DNA of 64,000 nt, taken from positions 2,914,001-2,978,000 of the forward strand of contig NC_092460.1 of assembly GCF_047495875.1 (NCBI RefSeq). The letters run 5' to 3'. Made by a program: the position numbers and the translations under genes. Each line of letters starts with the position of its first letter. Within the stretch, counting starts at the first letter, position 1. Origin of the DNA: Pithys albifrons albifrons (taxonomy: Eukaryota > Chordata > Aves > Passeriformes > Thamnophilidae). This document shows positions 57,851 through 64,000 of the stretch, piece after piece. The notes beneath the pieces are model-generated. The model was not told where the DNA came from. It was given only the letters and a program-made list of their open reading frames with translations, and did no database searches.

Positions 57851-60800
57851 CAATTCCCAGTTAAAGCTTTGATAATAAATAATTTATTAGGGCAGAATAA
57901 ATATAAATAACCATGTCTGTCTTCAACACCTTTAAAAACATTAAACACTGTTTTGATTTTTAGAGGATGATCATATTTCAAGTCATTAAATATCTTATGG
58001 ACTTGTTTTTTTTTTTCTATTTAAATTGGTAATTTGAAAAGAAAACTTAGTTATGAGCCATGAATTAAATATATATATGGGAAAGCAGATTTTAATGGGA
58101 TCTAAAGCTAAGCATAAGTGTAGAGATTCCTTTTATTACAGAGAAGGATTTGGCACATTTGGAAATCTCTGTTTTCCTTTCCCCATAATTAAATGTGTTC
58201 TTATTTTTGCTAAAAGTTCCCCAGGAACATTTAAGTTCCTTCCAAGTCACGTCAAACTCAGCTCACATCACATCCATCAATTATATCAAGTTGCTTGGAA
58301 ATTATGGTGTAATTCCAGGCCTAAAATTAATTGGGGTTTGATTGTTTATTTGTTGCTTATTAATTTTCTTTCCCCCTGCAGTTCCTGCTGTTTCCTTGGA
58401 TTTGTGTGTGAGCTTTTTGCTCCTTCAACCCTTTACCAATGGGCAGGAGAGAGAGAGAAACAGGAATATATTTTATGACATGAATTACTGCCAGAATCCT
58501 GCTCTGCACATGGCAGATGATTTGTTAGGCATTGATTTCATTTCTTGATAATTATCTTGAACTCCAGACAAGTCACACACCCAGGTATTGATGAATTTCC
58601 ATCTGCTGGAGATGCAGCAGGACAATTCCTGTAGACTCAGAATGGCTTGGAAAAACCAACTGGTAGCTTGAATAATAATCAGTATTTATGGCTCTTTTCT
58701 CTTCCTGGGCTCACTGGTGAGATTTGAACTGGAATTTGCTATTCTGGGCATATTCTGGTTTTTTTTTTTTGGCAGGTGAACAGGGTTGGCTCCTCCAGTG
58801 GTGTGAGCAGGAAGGCTTTGAGATTGATGGAGAAATGTTAATTCCCACCACCAAGCACCCAGGAGCAAAGATATTGGGAGGGAAAAGCCTTGCAATTTAT
58901 CTATTTTATGATAAGAATAATAATTTTTTCTCGGGAGACAGATAATGGTTCGGATGCCCTTATTTATTTATGCACTTATTTAAAATATATCAATTCTAAA
59001 CATTTAAAATGGGAAGGGCCATGAAAGGCCAGGACTGGCCATAAATATTTAGCAAGAGATTTTTACTGGCATTACCATTTTTTCCCAGAGGCAGAACTTC
59101 CTTTTCATTTCTGCTTTGTTTTCTCACCCATTAGACTGGACATTGAAAGCCAACAGGATTTTAATTGTGTTTAAAAAGGAAATTTTGCTTTAAAGGAAGG
59201 TGGTGAACATTCACCTGCATTTTTAGCTGTTATTCATCCCCCTTTTCCCCCCTCCTGGTGTGTTTTTTCCATTCCAAGCTTTTCTGTGGATTCCCAAAGA
59301 GTTCTGCATCCTTCACTCCTCCATCCTGGGCTGTGGGTTTGGGAATAAGTGAATAAGTGAAATGTTCTCTGGTTTCATTCCTGCATCAAAGTGGTTTGTT
59401 GTAAACTCACCATTGTTTGTTTAGTAGATTTTAAAACTATAAAAATCTGCCTTTCCATAGTTTTTCTTATCCCCTTATCAGTTCTTTATCTCTTATCAAA
59501 AGCAACTTTTGCCTCTTGGAGTCACTATTAAAGCACATGATTTTTCCAGACCTCTTAGAAAAGTTATTTTTCATTTAAGCCAAACCAGCTCCATTTAGAA
59601 CTTGGACAAATGCACAATAAATCCAGGAGTGCATTTGTTAATAAGGAATCACAGTTACGTTTTCCACGTCAAGAGAAACCAAACAAGGCAACAACCTGAT
59701 TCTTCCCTACATTTTGTGAAGGTCCCTGAGATAAATTGCCTCCCAAACTGGAGATTTGCTCTGTAACAGTGCTGGTGTTTCCAGCCAGAGGACATCAAGG
59801 GGGGCAGAAGGAAGGAAAACACTGAAGTTAGAGGGTTTTTAGACTTCAAGCTCCCTGTTCAGGGTCTGCCTAATGCCAGGCTTGTGGGGTGGTTGCTCCA
59901 CAACATCAGCAATCACTAATTAACATCTTTTCAGGTGCATTCTTGGCTGTAGTTGTGGGATCACTCTCTGAGTAGCTGCAAAATATGTATGAAGGTGTTT
60001 GACTGATTCAGGACTTCGTAATAAAAAGAAAACTAAATTCCTTTGAAGTAGGAGTTTGATTGGGAAAGCTGAACAGTCAATGCCTGTGGTTATAAAGCTG
60101 CTCCTTTGGGAAGTGTTTCCATGGGACAGGGATCCAAACTTTCAAGGAATGATATTCCATTTGAAGCCTTTCCACCATTTCCTGAAGGCTCAGGAGGCTT
60201 TCCTGGCTATGCCACCCTTAAGGAAGACCCAGACCAGTTCAGCTTCCACACCAACACTGGTACCAGTCACAGCTCACCTTTGGAGGGAGCTGTATCTTTG
60301 CCAACCCCAACCTGATGCTTTCCCAGGACTACCAAACCCATCCCAATGACTGCAGAATAAATATTTATAAGCACCATTTTCAGTCTCACACACCTGCCAA
60401 GCTGCTCCACCACCAAGTTTCTCCCCATTTCCCTGGAATTGCACCAGTAAAACCTCAAAATAGAGGTTGGTCTCTACTGGGCTTAGGAGAGCAACACAGA
60501 GATTGATTATATTCCTTTCTTGCTCTGCTCCTCTTACAAAAATCTGTCATCCTTTAAGGGGAAATAGCAAGCCCTGGGTCTGAAGGGATATTTAATAAGC
60601 AAATCAGTCCTCATCAGTGTGCAAGTTCATCAACACAAATTTCAATGGCTGTACCCAGCAGAATATACCAGCCCCAGCTGCATTCTGGGGAGGGCAAATC
60701 ACACAGTAATTAATGGAGCTAATAAGCAGCACAAAGGTCTGATTCAGTCCTGCAAAAGAGAAACACCTCCCACTGATTTCAGCGAGATTTAGATCAGCTT

Positions 60801-61140
60801 TCTAGAAATGTGGGTCTTCCCTGAGCTTATGACACAGCCACATGTTGCAGTAAATAGGCTTTTACTCTCTGTGTATCTACAGGTCAGTGCTCTTGTATTT
60901 CAAGCAGGACCTACTGAGTAAAAGCTTCTTTTATGTTTGTGTGCCTGGCTCAAAAAATAAAACATTAAAAAAAAAATCATATTTGCTCCTTTGCTTTGAA
61001 ATGACACCGGGGAAAATGATGTTGTGGACAGGCCAAAGTATATTGCAAAGAGAAAAGTTGGGTTAGAAAAGCACATCTTGGTCATAAACACACACATTGT
61101 AGAGTATTTCCTGGCTTAGGGGGGGAATCATTCTTGGTGA
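57851..61140. other. Single-copy stretch, no gene seen
   Basis: The longest repeat-poor part of the upper window, AT-rich. A T11 run with GGCAGG at 58759-58775 resembles a plus-strand acceptor, but the open frame after it resembles no known protein. Confidence 0.55.
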
Positions 61141-61145
61141 GAGGT

Positions 61146-61773
61146 TGTCCTAGTTCAGCAGGAGGGACCAGCTAACCCTGTGTGGGGGTGATCAAAGCTG
61201 TGTATTCTACCCCCTCTATTCATTCCCCAAGGTCAATGGGCCATTAGCAGCAGCTGCCCAGGGAGTCATTGGCACCTTCACACCCAGCCTGAGGGGGGCA
61301 GAGCTGCCAATAGGCCATCAACAGTTCAATACCCCCTGGCTCCCAGAGTTAATCACCCATTGTGTGAGTCCCTGCCCAGGGGGAGGGACTGAGAGCTCCC
61401 TGAGGGTACATAAGTGGTGGGTAAGAAGACCTTGGGAACTTCTTGTTGGATCCAGAGGAGCAGCAGGACCTGGACAGGAGGAGATCCCCACTCTCGCCCA
61501 GACCACAGCCCTCGCCTGCACCAACAGGTTTTTCTTTTCCTTTTGCTCTGGACTTGGGGGAACCACAGGGGTCTCAGCACAAGGGCAAACAAACCCCGTT
61601 GGGTTTGTGCCCCAGGACACTGGGTTATACTGCTGGGGTTTTGTGAGTTGAAAGCAATTTCCCTTGTGTGTCACTGTTTTAATTGTAATATTATTATTAA
61701 ATTTTAGGTCTGACTTATAATCTCTCTCGTGGTGAGTTCATTTCCCCTGCTGGTTCACCTTTAAACCAGCGCA
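61146..61773 (+). mobile_element. Solo LTR of an endogenous retrovirus (ERVL-type)
   Basis: 628 bp from TGTCCTAGTT to AACCAGCGCA, flanked by the perfect 5-bp duplication GAGGT (61141-61145 and 61774-61778). A TATA-like TACATAAG stands at 61407-61414 and a polyadenylation-type ATTAAA at 61696-61701, giving plus orientation. No internal viral sequence is attached, so homologous recombination between two LTRs probably removed it. The 5-bp duplication is usual for avian ERVL; the exact family is not identified. Confidence 0.85.
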
Positions 61774-62227
61774 GAGGTTTTCCAGCCCTCTGGATCCAAA
61801 TCACCAAAGTCATGATGATCTCTGGCTGAGCACCCTCAGGCTGGGCAAAGGAAGGATTAAAGTTTCCTTCCCTCTCTTAGTCACATCCAGCAGAAAGTTC
61901 CTATCAGAAAATGAACATCCAACATGCAGCTACCCCAGAACATCTTCACACTCACACTCTGTGATATGGGGGGGGAAACTCCCTGTCATAAGTTTTACAG
62001 GCTTATAAATTCCTTGATTATTGTTCAGAGCATCTGATATTATCCACTGTCACATCCATGTGGCCAACCCGGGGAGCTACAGGCAAGAGGCTGCTGGAAA
62101 GAAAAGTTGTCCCTCCAAGAAAATTTCCTGCAGTTTGTTTGTGTTTCCCTTGGTCTCATTAGGCTGCCATGCAAGATAAATGGTTTGGGTTAAGGGTAAT
62201 TTAGTTTATGGCATGACAGGTATGAAA

Positions 62228-62545
62228 GTACTAATTGACAGGAAGCTCAACAGGAGCCACCAGTGTGCCCAGGTGGCCAAGAAGGCCAATGGGATCCTGG
62301 CCTGGATCCAAACTAGCGTGGCCAGCAGGCCCAGGGCAGTGACCCTTCCCCTGGACTCTGCCTTGGGGAGGCCACACCTTGAGTGTTGTGTTCAGTTCTG
62401 GGCCCCTCAGTTCAGAAAGGAGATTGAGGGGCTGGAGCGGGGCCAGAGAAGAGCAACGAGGCTGGAGAAGGGACTGGATGTAGCTCTGAGTGTCCTCTTA
62501 AACGACTTCAGGGACAGAGAATCCACCATGTCTTGATCCAACCCC
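62228..62545 (+). mobile_element. Chimeric CR1: ORF2 piece fused to an inverted 3' piece
   Basis: AGTACTAATTG leads into CR1 ORF2 tail (ACAGGAAGCTCAACAGGAGC to GAGAAGGGACTGGA), then flips at about 62476 into reverse CR1 3' sequence (TGAGTGTCCTC, ACAGAGAATCCACCATGTC). It mirrors 56078-56406 with some base differences. Its inverted part forms the left arm of the palindrome that follows. Confidence 0.8.
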
Positions 62546-62610
62546 ACTGTGATCACCAGCCCAGGGCACAGAGTGCCCTGGGCTGGTGATCACAGTGGGG
62601 TTGGATCAAG
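62532..62610. repeat. Perfect 38-bp inverted repeat with 3-bp loop
   Basis: The left arm 62532-62569 and the right arm 62573-62610 are exact reverse complements, separated by AGA. Arms start CTTGATCCAACCCCACTGTG. The right arm reads as forward CR1 3' UTR, the left as the same segment inverted. Confidence 0.97.
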
Positions 62611-63116
62611 GGTTGGACTTGATGATCTCAGAGGTCTCTTCCAATCCAACTGAGAAGAGAAGAGCAACGAGGCTGGAGAAGGGACTGGAGCACAAGTGCT
62701 GTGGGGAGAGGCTGAGGGAGCTGGGGGTGTTTAGCCTGGAGAAGAGGAGGCTCAGAGGTGACCTCAGCACTGTCTGGAACTGCCTGAAGGGAAGTTCTGG
62801 CCAGGTGGGGGTTGGTCTCTTCTCCCAGGCACTCAGCAATAGGACAAGGGGGCACGATGGGCTCAAGCTCTGCCAGGGGAAATTGAAGTTGGAGAGCAGA
62901 AAAAACTTCTTTGCAGAGAGAGTGCTCAGGCATTGGAATGGGCTGCCCAGAGAGGGGGTGGATTCCCCATCCCTGGAGGTTTTTAAACACAGATTGGCCG
63001 TGGCACTGAGTGCCATGATCTGGTAAAGGGACTGGAGTTGGCCCAAGGGTTGGACTCGATGATCTTGGAGGTCTTTTCCAACCCAATCCATTCTATGATT
63101 CTATTCTATGATTCTA
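62573..63116 (+). mobile_element. CR1 LINE 3' end, then a second young CR1 copy
   Basis: 62573-62655 is the 3' end of an older CR1 (GGTTGGACTTGATGATCTCA, CTTCCAATCCAAC). At about 62656 a young CR1 begins (AGAGAAGAGCAACGAGGCTG) and runs to CCATTCTATGATTCTATTC. Two insertions are joined head to tail. Confidence 0.85.
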
Positions 63117-63484
63117 AAGGTTAGTCCTTCTTCTGCCCTCCTCACATAAAATCTACCTTAAATAAAGGCAAGTCTTTATGTCTCAATAAAGGGAAGCCAC
63201 CCAGATATCGTGTAACAAATTACGTATTGGATAACAATCTATAAAATTTTAGTGGCTTATGAGGTTTGCATTGATTTGAATGTTACCCAAAGCATTGCAA
63301 CTCCTCCAAAACACTGAAATAAAAGGGAAACAGAAACACCCATTATGGTGGTTTTTAACTGTGTAACCCCCAGAAATATCTCTGAAAGGGCAAATTGATG
63401 GAAACAGCCTGGAGATCGTGTTGTGTGACTTAAAAAACATTGCAGAACAGCTGCAGTGAGGAGCTCAGCTCCATCTTCCACCAG

Positions 63485-63695
63485 ACACGGATTTCCAAGC
63501 CCCATCCAACCTGACCTTGGACACTTCCAGGGATGGAGCAGTCACAGCTTCTCTGCCCAACCTGTGCCCTCCCAGGGAAGGATTTTCTTCCAATATCCTA
63601 TTTAACCCTGCCCTCCTTCTGCTTAAAGCCATTTCTCCTGTCTTATCATTGCATGTCCTTGGGAAAAGTCTCTCTCCATCCTTCTTGTAGGCACA
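63485..63695 (-). mobile_element. CR1 LINE fragment, old
   Basis: Reverse-strand: CACTTCCAGGGATGGAGCAG, CACAGCTTCTCTGCCCAACC, AGGATTTTCTTCCAATATCC follow CR1 ORF2-end/3' order. The octamer end is missing. Confidence 0.8.
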
Positions 63696-63947
63696 GGCAG
63701 GAAATTTTCATCCAGGCAAAGGCCACTGACTGGTTTCCTAGGAATGTTTATATCTAACTGAATTTAGAGAGATACATATCTGTATATATGTAGAAAATAG
63801 AAGGGCTTTATTTATATAAACTAGAAGGTCTGCAGAGATACTTATTTTTACAGAGATGTGTAATAAAACCTACAGATCCTTAGAGCAAGGAGGTGAAGCA
63901 CAAAAAAGTCTATTACTACTGGTATTAATTAGTGTTATTCTAATCAG

Positions 63948-64000
63948 AAGTGTCCCAGGCCAGGTTGGACAGGGCTTGGAGCAACCTGGACTGGTGGGAG
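63948..64000 (+). mobile_element. CR1 LINE fragment cut by the window edge
   Basis: AAGTGTCCCAGGCCAGGTTG and GGACAGGGCTTGGAGCAACC are CR1 3'-UTR sequence; the element continues beyond 64000. Confidence 0.85.

Larger units (their letters stand above)
40562..64000. other. Region upstream of the first CNTN6 coding exon (5' intron and/or flank)
   Basis: No further coding exon of a recognisable gene was found here on either strand. It is dominated by CR1 copies, the 290-bp, 36-bp, 22-23-bp and 103/116-bp arrays and one solo LTR. Single-copy blocks are 43546-44085, 47600-50107, 50287-51212, 51870-52139, 52221-52845, 53685-54390, 56406-56874, 57851-61140, 61779-62224, 63117-63484 and 63696-63947. 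None has an obvious CpG island or core promoter. Confidence 0.6.

Noticed and set aside
56755..57981. 408-codon minus-strand frame
   Set aside because: Runs through the 103/116-bp minisatellite; unit lengths shift the frame and similar frames occur in parallel.
58724..58945. Plus-strand exon after a T11 run and GGCAG
   Set aside because: The open frame (WLLQWCEQEGFEIDGE) resembles no known protein and has no convincing donor.

Overview
The window is nuclear DNA from a bird, almost certainly a passerine. About two dozen CR1 non-LTR retrotransposon pieces carry the avian CR1 3' end (ATTCTATG-type octamers). There is a SINE with a tRNA-Ile head and a CR1-type tail, a design known from passerines. 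Two endogenous retroviral LTR insertions have 5-bp target duplications. There is no sign of prokaryotic gene organisation, and most long open frames are minisatellites or CR1 fragments.

One host gene is recognised: the 5' part of CNTN6 (contactin-6, NB-3), on the minus strand. Three exons join in phase. Exon A (40424-40561) carries 5' UTR and the signal peptide. Exon B (15885-16011) carries the first half of Ig domain 1. Exon C (4996-5171) carries the second half. Together they give residues 1-119 without a gap and have the same length as the human N-terminus as I remember it. The introns are 24.4 kb and 10.7 kb. The rest of the gene lies beyond position 1, and the transcription start is either in the upper part of the window, unrecognised, or beyond 64000. 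Nearly everything else is therefore intron or 5' flank of this neuronal adhesion gene.

Layout: 1-5 kb, CR1 pieces, a 52-bp minisatellite, and a CR1 ending about 70 bp from the exon C splice donor. 5-16 kb, a SINE, a 3.4-kb 21-bp minisatellite, a tandem-LTR element, and 20-bp and 24-bp arrays next to exon B. 16-31 kb, mostly single-copy AT-rich intron with long CR1 copies in both orientations. 31-37 kb, an (AT)-rich block and the 16-bp and 26-bp arrays. 37-41 kb, single-copy sequence and exon A. 42-53 kb, CR1, a 12-copy array of a ~290-bp unit, and a 36-bp array. 54-58 kb, a 22-23-bp C-rich array and a 103/116-bp array. 58-64 kb, single-copy sequence, a solo LTR, and a rearranged CR1 with a perfect 38-bp palindrome.

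Tandem arrays take up roughly a fifth of the window, the most unusual property of the locus. Several arrays repeat splice-site-like, palindromic or CR1-derived motifs. Gene-family names rest on recognition from memory; no database search was possible.
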